Notes: generated by a model from the sequence alone, not told the origin. Numbered from the stretch's first letter, positions 1 to 12,750 are shown. The stretch is 64,000 nt of DNA from Dermanyssus gallinae (GCA_003439945.1 QVRM01001394.1:1-64000), one strand, 5' to 3'. Numbers and translations: made by a program.

Positions 1-2200
1 CAGCAGCAGCAGCAACGGCGAGTGTTAATGCTAGTTGGGCAATCACAGTTTTCCCTCAGTCTTTCTCTAGCTTTCCCTATCTATTTATCTCGCTTAACTT
101 TCCTACCCGATCCCCCGTCGTCGGCCAACTCGGCCATCCTCGATGAGCCGTCCACCGTACTGACTCGACAGCTGTACAGCAGCCAGCCGGTCGAGTAACG
201 GCGGAAGGGGCCCTGCTCAGTTGCCGCTCGGACTCACCGCTGATCGTGTCCACTGGAGAGCAAAACCGAGCATGATATCGGTCGGTCGGTCGGTCGATTG
301 ACGTGCTCGGCTGTTATTACGAATTACGAATGGCCTAGGCCAACTGACGATGCTGGTGGTAGTGGTGGTGATGCTGCTGCGCTGCTAATGATGGAGGTGA
401 TGCCGGGGGTACACTGATGACCCTGTAGTGATGATGACCTGATGATCTAGCACAACTCTTCCAGGCACACAACGTGCCGGTGCCAATGGGGTTTCTGTAG
501 TCGTCCTCGGCGTCGTCGTCTTTGACGTTTCCCTTGAGCTCAGCTCTCGAGGGGGGCACTCTGCCGGCGGCCTCTGTGGTGCACGACCGTTATCGAGTAC
601 GCGAAGTGCCCAATATGTTGCTGAGATGTGCCGTTAACTCGCTAACACTGCTTACGAGCATGAAGTGTGTATGGCTAGTGTATTGTCGGCTTCAGCAAGG
701 CACCGAGATCCTCACACACACACAACACACAAACTCGCATTCACAGCCGACTACTAGAAGCAGTACAAGCGATGCATTGTAATAACTACCCAATAATGAA
801 ATCCCCCCCCTAATCCAAGAGCGAAGACAACAAGAAGACGAAGAAGATGATGATGACGATGAAGAGAAAGTATCCAAGTAACACATGAAGTGCCCGTCTT
901 CGGTGTTCCGTGTAATCACGACATCGTTGCCTCGAAGCGGCGACAAGTTTGGGCTCGAGCTCATGAAGTTCGAATGTCGTGAGTCAAGCCGCGACAACAA
1001 AAACTATACACGCTTAACTTAATCAGGCGCATGCGCTGGACCTGGACAAGCAATAGATATGTCACGCTGTCATCACACCAACGAGCGATCCTAGAGCTTG
1101 TGTGAAGTTACCGTGAAGTTAACGACAACACACAGCTGTCGCCATGTAGCCAGAACGTTCCTATACTTCTTCGCTGCTCGATCGATCGAGAGAGAGAGAG
1201 AGGTCTGTGTATGTATTCCGTTCGACAGAAAGCAAAAAAGCCACGTACACGCACTTGCCAGTTTCACTTCATCGAGACTTTGCAGCACGTCGCCGCCAAG
1301 ATTCTCCGTAGCAATGTTGCACGGTTGAATTATCCGCAACACGATCGCATACGACGCGCGGGCATGTCACATAACCACAACACATTTCGCACGTAACAAA
1401 CAAATCATCACAAGTAGTAGAGAGGGACTACTTGGTGGCAGATTAACCAGCTCCTGCTAACTATTCAACAAATCAAGTTCCTAACTATAGATCATACTTG
1501 CAGTAGTAGTAGTAGTAGGTAGTAGGTTAGTACTAAAGCGAACAACGGACGGTAAAGTCGTGCGCGCAACTGTGGCCCGATATGGCTGTTGTTGTTGCAG
1601 CAGCCACTTTGCCAACAACTATTGTTGTTGTTGGTGTATGCAAGATTGTTGTCACCACTTGCCAAGGCTATTGTTGTTGCTTGCAAGCAAGATTGTTGCT
1701 ACCGCTTCACCAAGGTTGCTGGCTGCTGCCGTTGTTGTAGAATCGACGAGATTGTCGTCGCGCTTGCTCTGTGCTTTTCTGCGCGCTGCTGTTCGAATCG
1801 ATTGATCGATCCAACCAAACTGACGAGCATCTAATCATCAGTGGCCATGGGTGCTGCTCGTGCCCGGCACAGCCGTTTATCGATGCTACTCCGTACGGCT
1901 CGACAGTCTCCTGCCGACTGACTGAGCGAGCCAAGGCCAGGCCAGCGGGCTAGCGAAGCGAACAGAGCGAAGTCGAGTGGAAGCAGCAGCAGCAATGGCA
2001 TCAAAAGCATCAACAGCATCAACGACACCAACAACAACAACAACAACAACACATCGTTGTCGTCTGGATCAACCCGCCGGTCGCCGTGTTGAGGGCGGCT
2101 GGCTCTACGAATTGCTGCTACCACGAATACTACGACTACTACGAACTACTACGACTACTAATGCTAGACTGTATGTAATACTCCTGCGGTTGCTACTGCT
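1..2200. other. Repeat-rich non-coding sequence, left edge
   Basis: Holds short triplet tracts: CAG at the edge, a GTA run near 1500, GTT/GCT runs at 1585-1740, and CAA plus CTA runs at 1980-2160. There is a (CA)n near 711-730 and a (GA)n at 1187-1202. Open frames here follow the triplet tracts. Apart from the microexon candidate, nothing can be supported as a gene. Confidence 0.6.
238..252 (-). other. Candidate 15-base microexon
   Basis: On the minus strand an unusually good acceptor (ctcggttttgctctccag) is followed by only 15 bases and then a strong donor (GTGAGTCC). Fifteen bases would add five residues without changing frame (TGG ACA CGA TCA GCG if phase 0). It lies in line with the 3' part of the IQSEC-type gene and might be an alternatively included microexon. 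It could also be chance pairing of two splice-like sites. Confidence 0.25.
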
Positions 2201-2219
2201 GGCGGGACCCGACGACGAC

Positions 2220-2830
2220 GATGACGATAGGGGGGGAGACAGAAGGGTACAAAAGAGAGAAGCACGAGGAGGACGGCGGAGAGGAGGAAAACAAGGTGAT
2301 GAGGTGCTGAAGAAGAAGACTCGGGGAGTAGTAGAGCAGAAAGAGAGACTGCGCGCCCGAGAGCGTCGAAGACCGAAACAAGCAACAGAGTGCGCCGGGG
2401 GTGGGCGAGGGGGTCCGATATGCGATATGGAGAGAAGGGGAGCGGGGGAGGGGGTGATGGAAGAGGGGCGGAGAGAGCGATAGAGACATACAGAGTGAGA
2501 GATAGAGACATATGTTTTATATATAAATCTAGGTAGAAGAAAGGAAAAGAAGACGCCAAGGGGGAGGGACGCCGAGGGGACGACAACCTATAAAGCGAGA
2601 CTGCACCATAGCGACAGTTGGGAGGGGAAGAGGGCGAGAGAAATGAGGGGAGAGAAAAAGAGTGTTAAAGAGAGAGAAAGCGATATAGAGATAGGTGAAA
2701 GCAGAAAGGGAGAGGGAGACCGGCAGGAGAGAGAGATCAGCAAGGAAGCTACGGGACAGAATACCCGAACGGGATACAGAGAGAACAGGGCTAAGCGGAG
2801 AGCTGCAATACTAGAGTGAGGCGCTGACTA
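2220..2830. other. Strongly purine-rich block on the plus strand
   Basis: For about 600 bases the plus strand is mostly A and G, with GAGA, GGGAG and AGAAG words and few long pyrimidine runs. Such asymmetric blocks can form triplex (H-DNA) or bind GAGA-type factors. The open plus frame through it (to 2483) is composed mainly of Arg, Glu, Gly and Lys because of this bias. Confidence 0.7.
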
Positions 2831-2918
2831 ACTGGGCTGGCTCGCTGGCTGATCTCTAGGGGTAGAGCGAGCAACAAACAGGCAGCAGCAGCAGCACTGC
2901 TAAAGAGAGTGGCAAAGG

Positions 2919-2978
2919 CTACTACTTACTACGAAAATGCTACTGCTGCTGCAGTAGCATTTTCGTAGTAAGTAGTAG
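2919..2978. repeat. Perfect inverted repeat, 28-bp arms, 4-base loop
   Basis: Left arm 2919-2946 and right arm 2951-2978 are exact reverse complements around TGCT. The left arm starts CTACTACTTACTACGAAAAT. The DNA could extrude as a cruciform, or a transcript could fold as a hairpin. Confidence 0.97.
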
Positions 2979-5315
2979 CACTTTGGAGGAGAAAAGAAGG
3001 AAAGAGGAAATAGGAAGGAGACTGACTGCAACCCAACCGGTGAGTCGTTGTCGTAGTCCGGCTAACAGCGACGACGACAACAACAACAGCAACAACATCC
3101 ACAACGAGAGCTTTTTCGTTTAGTTTGGAGAACACGAGCAGTTTAGAAGAAGAGCACGACAGTCAACTCGTGCCCTCACGATCCCTCCCATCTCCTCTCT
3201 CTCTATATCTCTCTCTCCCTTAGAGGACTCCCTGTGTCCTTCTGTCACCCTGTGTTTGTGCCGTCTCCTGCTGCCGCTGCTCTCTGTATCACCAGTCAAC
3301 CAACCGCACGTGAAAGAGCTGAGATCATCATCATGGCGCAACGGGAGCGGTGCAACTACTGCTGTTGCTGCTGCTACTATGGTGATGGGACTACAACCAC
3401 GACCACGATCAGGAAGGAAAAAAGGGGGGCGGGAGAAGCATTGGGACCACACAGTTGAGGGGCCTGCGTGTTACGGGCCGCAAAAGTTACATTGTAGATA
3501 GCAATGTACAAAACAGTACGGTGTAAAGAGCGCAATAGAGAGAGAGAGAGAGAGAGATGAGGAAGAAAATGACGAAGATATGCAAGCATATAGGTAAGGA
3601 ATAGGTGCTAATTTAGTATTAATTAGGTAAAACAATAGGTGCTAATAGAATTCATTTTTATGTTGATCGAATAGTAGTAGGTAGGTGGATACGCAAATAT
3701 CAGTAGGACATGAGATACACCGATAGGTCGACACAACCAGGAACAGCAGCGGCTGCTGCTGCAGCAGATATGAAGTGGATCGATAAATCGACAAATGGGC
3801 AGATGGAATCGGCCGTGTTGAACAATGTCGAAAGTGGCGCGTTCGCTATCCGCGTCGCACAGCGAAAAAATGACCCGCGCCAGAAAACCACCACGACCAC
3901 GTCAGGGAGCGTGACGACAACGGCTCCGCCAGCAAGTGAAGCAGCAACAACAACAGCAGGTGCTGCCGATGCAGCTGCTACTAAATAATATATATATATA
4001 TATATATATAAAGAGAGAGAGAGAGAAAGCGCTCCCTGCAATCACGGTCGTTACAATATAATAACAAACATACTATACATTATAACGAAACCAAAACAAT
4101 CACCATACAACTCCGACTATAATAGCCCGGTAACACCAGTGCTGTTCTAGTTGACTGCTGTTTACCACCGTTTGGTGTTAAGTATTATTATTATTATTAT
4201 TTTGATTATTATAATTATTATTGGTAATTCTGTGTCGTGTAACGCGTATCACCCCGATACCCGTGGATATTCACAGCTTTTCCGATTGCGATTTAATTCA
4301 GGGCCAATAGAGAGAGAGAGGGTGTCATAGAGATGATGGCCATGACGAGTTATATGGAAATATAAACCGTCATCCCAAAAAATGGCGAAAAATCGATACT
4401 TTAATTACTTAGTTTCAGCCATAGTCGAGATGCGAGTTCGACCAGCGTATAAGCTAACTTAGCAGTTACACAGTAGCGTTTACGTAGGCAGGAAGTAGCA
4501 GAACCAGTAGTACCAACTGTAAACCACAAAGTAGTAGTAGTAGTAGTAGTAATAGCTGTAGTAGCAACTTTGTTGTGAACGTTGTAGACTTTGCATAACG
4601 TTGTAGAACTAGCGGTATCAATCATTATCATCTTACACGCAGCATGTGTGCGCAAATTATCGTTTAACTATCGTGACCCTATTCGACATCAATGCGCAGA
4701 ACATGTCGAATTAAAAAAACAACAACAACAACAACAACAACGAGAATAAGAGCAAGGACAACAATAACGGCAACAACAACGACAACAACAAATGAACATA
4801 CGCAATCATTGCCAAGCAATTAACCAGCCAGTAGCCGCTACGGCGGCCTCCTGACAATCAACTGTGATTGTGTTGACCCGACGTGAGATGGCTTAGTTAG
4901 TAACCGAACCGCAAAGTACCACACCGAATCATTGCGTCGACTCGGAGATCTCAGACAGGCGTCAGTGGCAAACGTCTTCTCGGAACTGTTTGCTAGGGGC
5001 GCTCCGTTCATCCGCCCGTTCGACCGTCCGTCTAACCCTCCCTCTGTTCTCTTTACCGTCGAAGAAGACGACGAGACCAACAATAAAAAACGTCATGCTC
5101 GCGTTGCTGTTCTTGCCTTGCTAGCCGGCTGGCTGGCTGCCTTTTGTGCTGTGGTAGATTCGTTCAATCAGCTCTGCGTGCCGCTCGGCAAACGTACGCG
5201 TGCCCGCGTGTCTCCGTGCCGGTACCAGTCTACGCAGCCTGTCGCTGGAAGAGTTTGGTTAGTGGTGGACTGTTTATTTTGTGTGAGGGTCACGCCTTCT
5301 GCCCATGCTCTCTCT

Positions 5316-5359
<44 letters not shown>

Positions 5360-5986
5360 CGAGACCTACCACCCGTCCCCACCACACCCCTAACCGTCAA
5401 ACTCCGATCGAGTACAAGAGCTTCTGGAGCGGTGTTGCCCTCCATGATTCGCAGTCCATCCAGAGATCTCCCTCTCTGTGTCCCTCTCTCTCTCTAGAGT
5501 TTTTCTCTCCTTCTCGCTCAGGCTCGCCGTAATGTCTGCGGCGTACTCGTCAGTCGTGTCGTCGAGACATCGCAGATTCGCCGACTGCCGTCGAATCCGA
5601 ATGCCGATCAGTAGCTAAGTCATGTTCATGCTCTCTGTCATTGCCATGTTGGAGTCAGCTTCCAGCAAATGGTGGCAATCGTCGCCGTCGCCGCCCACCG
5701 CAAAAAGGACAAGGAAGCCTCTCACCGACTACTCGGTTGACATCGAGACAGATTGACAGACATAGGGACAGCGAGAGAGAGAGAGAGAGAGATGGAGAGA
5801 TATATAGAAAGAGAGAAAAAGAGTAAAACAACGAGACTGTTGATACGTCGGATTCGACCGTAGGCGGCCACAGCCCAAGCGGGAAACTCCAAGTTTGCCG
5901 CTCTAACAAGTCCGCCGACTGCAAACATGCCATACGACATGACATGCCGACAGAGTGACCAACACTCGATAAGAGAAATAGTAACG

Positions 5987-6021
<35 letters not shown>

Positions 6022-7270
6022 TTTAACAATAGTTTATTATTAATATGTAAATATATTACAATCACTATTCAATAATAATATTAAATATTATAATAATAAT
6101 AATAATCATTCATGAACACGCATACACAAGTATGTAGATCGAGCTCAACGTCATGGTAAGAAGTTAGATTATATTGGACGTCGATTGTCGTCCAAACGTC
6201 AATGACTGCCGACGCAACCCATGAGGTAATGACGCAATTTCAACTGTTAAGGCGTATACGCGCACACTCATTACGGTTAAGGGAAGAGCTTGCTATTATG
6301 CTTCGTTGGTCCGAGTGGAATCAGTGTATGTGATCAGAACAGACGCATACTTGTAAGAATGTCGACGATAGGATGCAAAGGTCATTCATTACTGTCGAGC
6401 GTGTGAGAAACGCACGATCGTCTCGTCTCTCCTATAGCACGCTAAGAATGGCCAAGGGCATGTATGTATTCCTACAATCCTTGCAGAAATTAATGTAAGA
6501 AATTCACGTCGACGCCAATTCGCAGTCACCACCATTATCGTCCTCGTCCTCGACATCATCACCACCACCACCACCATACGCAACATCAGCCGCAGCAGCT
6601 TGTCATTACTAATACTACGACCACAACGCGTATGCATTCCTTCATTGAAGCTCCATCTGGACCTCGGTTGTGTACTCGGGGTGGGGTATTGTCCATAGAC
6701 GAGTACGTCTCTCTCCCGCTCACCCCTGGTTCTCTCTGCGTTAGGCGATGCCGCGGAAGCTGCCGGCCGAAAGCAAGGCAAGCTGGAGCGGTCACCTCTG
6801 AACAGCCGTCTGTCTGGTGGTTCGCTGCGACTCGCCTTCGAAGGAATTCGAATAACGCACGAGTAGTGCTCAACGAACAACGGAACGGAACGGTTCAGAC
6901 ACACCATTTGGAATTTGCAAGCCGGTATGCCGAGGAAGTCACAGGGTATGCGTGTAGGCTTCATTCTGCCCTCAGTCCGGGTTCGTTGTTGTTGTTGTTG
7001 GGTTCGGAGATCACCTGCCAGGCGACAACGCGAGAAGACGGCGTTGTTGTCACCGCTGCCGCCGCCGCCGCCAACCGGACCAAGGGGCACTCCGAGACAT
7101 ACCTGTTATCGTTGTTGTCGTGCTCATTCTTGTCGTCGTTGCACCGCGTTTTCATCTTGGCTTCCTCTTTCTCGCCCGCTTTGCTCTGCCTAGCCTTGTC
7201 TCAGCGTAGCACCTCCTCCCTTTCATGAGAGGGGGCCTCTTCTGATCCGGGGCCGAAAGACGGCAGGTAC
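2979..7270. other. Non-coding stretch with dinucleotide and triplet tracts
   Basis: Contains (GA)n at 3536-3556, (TA)n then (GA)n at 3988-4026, ATT tracts at 4185-4225, GTA at 4531-4552, CAA at 4718-4790, (CT)n then (TA)n at 5309-5359, GA at 5773-5792 and AAT at 5989-6020. A 92-codon plus frame at 3710-3988 (MKWIDKSTNGQMESAVLNNV within it) and GC-rich frames at 6390-7230 are open on both strands. None has a family signature, so they are not called. Confidence 0.5.
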
Positions 7271-7407
7271 CTCGAGAGACAGAGAGAAAGACTCGAGCAA
7301 GATTCCGATTCTTCTACTTCGTCGGGTCGGTAGCCTTCGAGAGCCGCAACGACCGCGCTGGTCGAAATAGCCTCTCCATCTGTCCCATCCACATAGATCT
7401 GGGGCAT
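7271..7407 (-). CDS. Possible downstream exon of the IQSEC-type gene
   Basis: A phase-0 open stretch of 45 codons plus two bases follows an acceptor with a pyrimidine run (ccccccttttcaaactgggacag) and ends before GTACCT, a mediocre donor. It would follow the IQ exon in phase. The peptide reads MPQIYVDGTDGEAISTSAVV, then AALEGYRPDEVEESESCSS; the acidic, mixed composition looks like coding sequence. I do not recognise it as part of Sec7 or PH. The region between IQ and Sec7 is variable in the family, so lack of similarity neither supports nor excludes it. The adjoining sequence to its right is a CAA/GAC triplet repeat. Confidence 0.3.
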
Positions 7408-7949
7408 CTGTCCCAGTTTGAAAAGGGGGGCGGCGAAATTTACAATAACAACAACGGCATCAACGCCGAGAGACCATGACGATGGCGACGACGACGACTT
7501 CAACAACAACAACAACAACGACGACAACAACAACAACAACGACACCTACACTGATGGGAACGACGTGGACGACGAAACGATGATGTTGATGACCACGATG
7601 ATGATGATGATGCTGATCACCACAGAGTACGGTGGCGATTCAGTTGTGACAGATCTACCTCTCCCCTTCCCCCACACCCCCCGCTGTACGGCGAGGTCTA
7701 TCGAGATCCGTCGTATGCTGCCGTCGATTGATCGAAGTGATCGTTCTGTGGCTGAATCAACCCCCCGGGGCCGCGGATCAACACTTGGTCAGAGCGATCG
7801 AAAGCGCCGATAATCTAGGCATGTGACAATAAAAAAAGATCCAGCATTGCCTTCTGCTGCGTGCAAAACGAGAAAGAACCATAATCGACGCACATTCCAG
7901 TCATCGACAGAGATCGCGCCAGAATTATATCGGCATGCCCTAGGCATAA

Positions 7950-7986
<37 letters not shown>

Positions 7987-10294
7987 ATTTGGCTTGGGGC
8001 TTAGCCTCAGTAAAAGTAAACCACCAAAACCTTTAAAAAAAGCTGACGCCGATTCCACACATACAATATAAAGTAGTGCTTCATAAGGAGATATTACGCA
8101 AGTTGCGTTGTATCGAGACTCGACTCGAAACCATTTGCACTGCAAACAACGGCTAAAACGGCCAGAAGAACACACTGGATACTCTATAATCCCGCAGCTA
8201 TGCATTTGCTACCGTACTGAGATCCGGACCTCAAAAAAAGAGACACGGGAGAAGGGCGAAATATATGTCCGTCTTCAACAGACTTTTTACAGCTGTGCTC
8301 AAACAGATTCGCCGGGCACTATGGGACCTCTGTCCAGTCCAAAGCAATAGCTTATGATCAAAAAAAAAAAATGACCCGGCTTTGGCAAACCGTTTGCCTG
8401 CCGTCAATGCATTTTGCGCGATGGCTGGAGGGCTAACTTTTAAATAGTTGTGCGGAATTTGTAAAACAAATTTCATCTGCATCACTATTGAGGAAATTTT
8501 GCTCAAAAGCACCAAATGATCCTTCCTGAAAACATGCTTCCAATCATACATAGCAAAAAGTCTCGAAGCGATAGGAGGCGCTACCTACAGGTACGTGTCA
8601 CGTAACTAACAAGCCGCACAGCTTGGCGGGCCGTTAATTTAGCTTCCTTGAATCTCCCCATTTTTATGGGGCGTCATCGTTAGCCGTTATCTCGCCGCTG
8701 GAACTAACCAAACTAACTGGCTAGACTTAACCAGAAATCAAAACCAAATCGCCGTTGCACTTCTACTAGCAATTTGCGCTTCGAGCAGAATCGTTTTCAT
8801 TGGTCAGGTGTTGCGCACCGTTCGCACATAAGTTTGTGGTAATCCTTTGGGGAAGGACAGGGCACGAGCAAGCAAGAGACAGAGAGAGAGAGTAACGCTA
8901 TTTGGCCATTTGCAAGTCTACAAAGCTCTCGTCTAAGTATCGACTCACGAATTATCCTGGCCGATCTCACCGATCGGTTGCAGTTTGCTATCGCTATACT
9001 GAGAGTCGCAGTGGCAAGAGTAGTGCCGGTAGCATTGTTTTTACATATGTGCTGACCTAGTGAGGAGAACGCTGCCGCTGAGAGAAAGATGAAGGGGGCC
9101 CAAGGGCAAGCAAAAGCCCTTGGACACGGCGACGACGACGACGCACTGAGGTCTTAGCTACCTCCAGCACTTTGGTGGCTGTGCCTAAACCGAACCTATG
9201 AACCACCGGCCTCCAACGGGCCTAACGCCGCTATGAGAAGAGTAGTGGTAGTGCCTGGCTCAGCTTTGCCTGACTCGATCTTGCTGGCCCAAGTACTTGT
9301 TTTTGTGGTGCATTAGTGAGCCAAGTCACCGTCGATATCATTGCCACAGTAGTAGGGGTTGTTATTAGGGAACACCTAGCGCTTGATGGATTCAAGTATC
9401 ATCCGTAGCCGTAACTGCGTGACTCACCGTTACGCTGGGGGCGCGACAAAGGTATTCTCGAGGGTGAGCGTAGCTCGCTTATGTTTGGCTAAAGCCAACC
9501 CAGCCAGATAAGCACGCTTTTAGGATTATGAATGCCTTTACTACGATTGTAGAGTATTTGCCAGTTGGCAGCCTGTTATCGAGCACTATATTGTTGGTCC
9601 ATACGGAAGACGCGTGGGACGTCTTAGATGGAATGTGATCTTAACCTTTGTATGTGTTTTATATATATATATATATATATAAATACTATATAATTATATA
9701 TTCACACATTTCCGACATTTACGACCCGGAGAAGGATACAGGGTGCTTTTCAATTTCCTACCTTGTAGTTCTTAACTGTTAAACGAATTGCACAAACATG
9801 CATATGACATGTCGGTCAAGTCCTGTCAAAACGAAAAATAGCTGCAACGTATATATATGACATTAAGAAGTTAAGCTGAACCGCGATTCTCACGCCAAAG
9901 GACGTAGGCTCTATCTGTCGGCTCTTTTTTGAGACGAAATTTACGAATCTCCTGATTAACCTGCTTATTAAATATAGTCTTGAAGAATTACATAAAAACC
10001 AACAGTGGTTGTTCTCAAAATCACGAAGACTTTAAGGAGTTGCTGGCATTTTTTCACGCATAAATACAAGCATATCAAAACACATCGTCGTGCATTGGAA
10101 GAAATTAGGTTGTCAGAATTTACGCTTTGCATGAAATAGAAGAAAAAACCTCTGTATATGAAAAATAAACATTGATTCCGTATTTGTACATGACTGAGAT
10201 TGAATTATTAGTTGTATGTAATTAACTCGGCTGCTTCAGCAAAGCATACGCAAACGGCGTGTCGTCAATTTGTGTAGGGTGGATGTCCACTTAC
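7408..10294. other. Presumed intron of the IQSEC-type gene
   Basis: Starts with a CAA/GAC and GAT triplet block (7440-7610). (TA)n tracts lie at 7953-7981 and 9660-9682. The part from about 8000 to 8560 is nearly free of simple repeats and has an open minus frame (8231-8551) that I do not recognise; it may be an old mobile element. 8560-10260 holds no convincing exon. Confidence 0.5.
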
Positions 10295-10999
10295 CGGGTT
10301 GAGCATAACCTCAGTGGCCGAGCCTGTGGCCTGCGAAGGCCCGATCTGCGCGATCGTGCTGTTACAGCTGTTGCCTGACAGCTGCGGGAGTCCAGTGGGA
10401 GTCACTGCAGTGCCCGATGTTGCCGCCGCCGCAGCAGCTACGGACCCTGCTGTTGGGGCCCCGATCCCAAACCCAGACGGCATCAAGGTCGAGGGAACCT
10501 GAACGTTCGGCGACGCGCCGAACGAGGCGGAGGTCACAGGAGCGGCTGGTGGCAGGGGGTGCGCAGCTGGGGGTAGCTGGTGAGGATGCTGATGCTGACT
10601 AGAGTAGGCCCACTGCTGGTAGTAGGGATTGTTGGCCGTATAGTTGCCGCTGAAGTAGTTGTGGTGGTAGAAGTGCTGGTGGTGAAGTCCGCCGTCGGAC
10701 AGAATCGACGGCACCGCGCGACGCGCCAGCCGTCTCGCCGATCCGCTCAGCGACGAGTCGGACAGCAACAGGCCGTCCTTGCTGGCCTGCGTCACCTGTT
10801 GGGTGATGTCGCGGAATCGCCGCTGCATGAGGTAGGCCCGCCAGGCGCGCTGGATCGTCGTCGCCGCGCGCCGCGCCCGCAGCCCACCGTATTTGCGCTC
10901 GAGCATCTCGACCTGCTTGTCGAGCAGGTCCTGCGACAGCTCGTAACCTTGGCCGGCATGACAGCGCCGCTTGACGAGATCGTCGTCGATGCGTCGAAC
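10295..10999 (-). CDS. IQSEC: IQSEC/schizo-type Arf-GEF, IQ-motif exon (internal)
   Basis: Internal exon of 235 codons, phase 0 at both ends. The acceptor is a pyrimidine-rich tract ending gaacag before GTTCGACGC, and the donor is AACCCG|GTAAGT. The translation has the family signature YELSQDLLDKQVEMLERKYG at exon residues 19-38, followed by an IQ motif (TIQRAWRAYLMQRR, about residues 48-61). Known IQSEC/BRAG proteins have this block upstream of Sec7 and PH domains. The IQ motif binds calmodulin, and the Sec7 domain exchanges nucleotide on Arf GTPases, chiefly Arf6, at plasma membrane and synapse. The rest of the exon is a Ser-, His-, Tyr-, Pro-, Ala- and Gly-rich linker (about residues 75-230), probably disordered. 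Sec7 and PH are not in this exon and were not found in the window, so they should lie further 3', to the left. The family assignment rests on the conserved block and is strong; vertebrate paralogue names do not apply. Confidence 0.95.
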
Positions 11000-11384
11000 C
11001 TGTTCGCAGCCAAAAGCAGAACGACGCACGGGAGGCACAGACAAACAGAGGACCAAAAATAGGCGAGTAAGTAAATGCTTTATATATCATCATACGCACA
11101 AGGTAGTGATGGAACACGGTAACGGCTGAAAGAAACCAGTAGATTTTACTCTGACCTCGGATACAATTGACTAGGGGTAAAAATCCTATATATATTAAAC
11201 GAGTATAAAAATAGACACAATGCACTCGACCTTCACGGCGTTAACGAAAGCGCATACGACTAATTTGAAGGCAACGCAGTTAGCACAATTTTCCATGAAA
11301 GCTGAATCTAGTATTCTATGTAGTTGTTTTTCGGTGTATGGTAGAAGAGAAAGCTAGCAGCAGAAGCTGACTGTAGCGACGTAC

Positions 11385-11589
11385 CAGTCCGTTTTTGTCA
11401 GCGCCCTTTGGCGTTGGCTGAATTTGAAGAGCGCCCTGGCCTGAGGCTGAGGCGCTACGGTGGCGCCGATGGTCTCGGTCGTCCTGGAGGTCTTTTAGAA
11501 GGCGTCGTGGTACTCCTGCGCCCAGTCCAAGAGCTCCGCTGGCATTCAGATCCACCGGTGGACTGGGTCCCACTCCGTTGCTTTGATGG
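11385..11589 (-). CDS. IQSEC: IQSEC/schizo-type Arf-GEF, exon 5' of the IQ exon
   Basis: Exon of 205 bases. The acceptor has a clear pyrimidine tract (gtcttatttcag|CC) and the donor is GGACTG|GTACGT. It begins with the third base of a codon and ends in phase 0, so it joins the IQ exon directly: ...GADKNGL then VRRIDDDLVK. The peptide includes NGVGPSPPVDLNASGALG, then a basic and serine-rich stretch (RDHRRHRSASASGQG). I recognise no domain; the region upstream of the IQ block is poorly conserved in this family and is probably disordered. The intron between this exon and the IQ exon is 385 bases, far shorter than the other introns. Exact phase agreement on both sides is the main support. Confidence 0.85.
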
Positions 11590-12718
11590 CTGAAATAAGA
11601 CAATGCACAGCAGACGAACATCGAACACTTAGAAAGGCCCAATCGGACTCGTACTTAGGTAAGCCTTACTTAGGTAGCCACGAAATGGTGCTACGCATGT
11701 AACTAACGTGAATGACCGCATAAGCCACCAATGGTGGGCCGTGATGTCCACCGTTCCCTCACTTTGCTGTTTGCAACAAACACCTATTGCACATATAAGG
11801 CCATTAACTAGTCGGTCATCGGAATGTCTTGCCTCCCGTGATCTATATTGAACAAAGCGAGTGTTACTATAGGAAGCTTACACATCTGACCAGTTTTCTA
11901 TTTGTGAATTATGCACGCATGATTCGCGTAGATAGGGCATCGCGGGGAGTCACACTGAAAGGAAAGTCATAGTTGCTTTCCGCAATGCTGCGGATCCTTG
12001 CTACTACACTACTTACTCCACGCAGTTACAACATATGGAACACGGCATAATTTATCTAAATGCAATGTGCCACACTGACGTGAACAATATATTATAGCGC
12101 ATATGAAATAAAATGATAAAAACAATGTCTGTTTCTTTGTTCTTATCCAGTCTGTAGGTAAAAACTCAACAAATCGGCGCCAGAGAATTTGTGACTGTGC
12201 GCCAGTGACTCTATGGCGGTTCACCCAAGTATTTCTGGTTGACATAAAAACACCCTAGTTACCGACTCGATGATAAATAACTGAAGTATTGCGAACGCCG
12301 CACACGCGCTGCACACGCGTTATGGGTTGGAGATCATAGTAAATTACATTGAAAAAAGGTAGTATCTGGCTATTTTCAAAGTGAGTGTAGCATTTCGTTA
12401 GCTATTTTTCCTGCATAAGGATAATATTAAAAATAATAATGCAAAATATGTGTATGTTTTTGCGTGTACACTAGTCTATTCATATGTGTACAGTGTGCTC
12501 CCTAGCGATCTTAGAATTATATGTATACGACGTCAACTGACTCAGATACAACTTTTCTGAATGCTGCGACTTTCTAGAATAAAATGCCTATATCATACTT
12601 TTCGGAAAGTCGGAAATGTTGTTTATGCCGATATTGGGTTGCTATTGTTGTTGTGTAAGTGCTGTTGTTAATTTCAAAAGTGTTGTCCTTAACAATGAAA
12701 CACGTTTGTATAAGGACG

Positions 12719-12750
<32 letters not shown>

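Noticed and set aside
692..1000. Minus frame with SNFMSSSPNLSPLRGNDVVI, considered as a further IQSEC exon
   Set aside because: The peptide looks plausible, but no usable acceptor or donor frames it and it runs into a poly-Ser repeat.
1977..2483. 168-codon plus frame
   Set aside because: Reflects CAA/CTA repeats and then the purine-rich block; composition is Arg/Glu/Gly with no recognisable protein.
8231..8551. Minus frame in a low-repeat stretch, considered as a transposase
   Set aside because: No catalytic signature or terminal inverted repeats could be identified.
1..10294. Search for Sec7 and PH exons of the IQSEC gene
   Set aside because: No stretch resembles the Sec7 core or a PH domain in any minus frame; they presumably lie outside the window.
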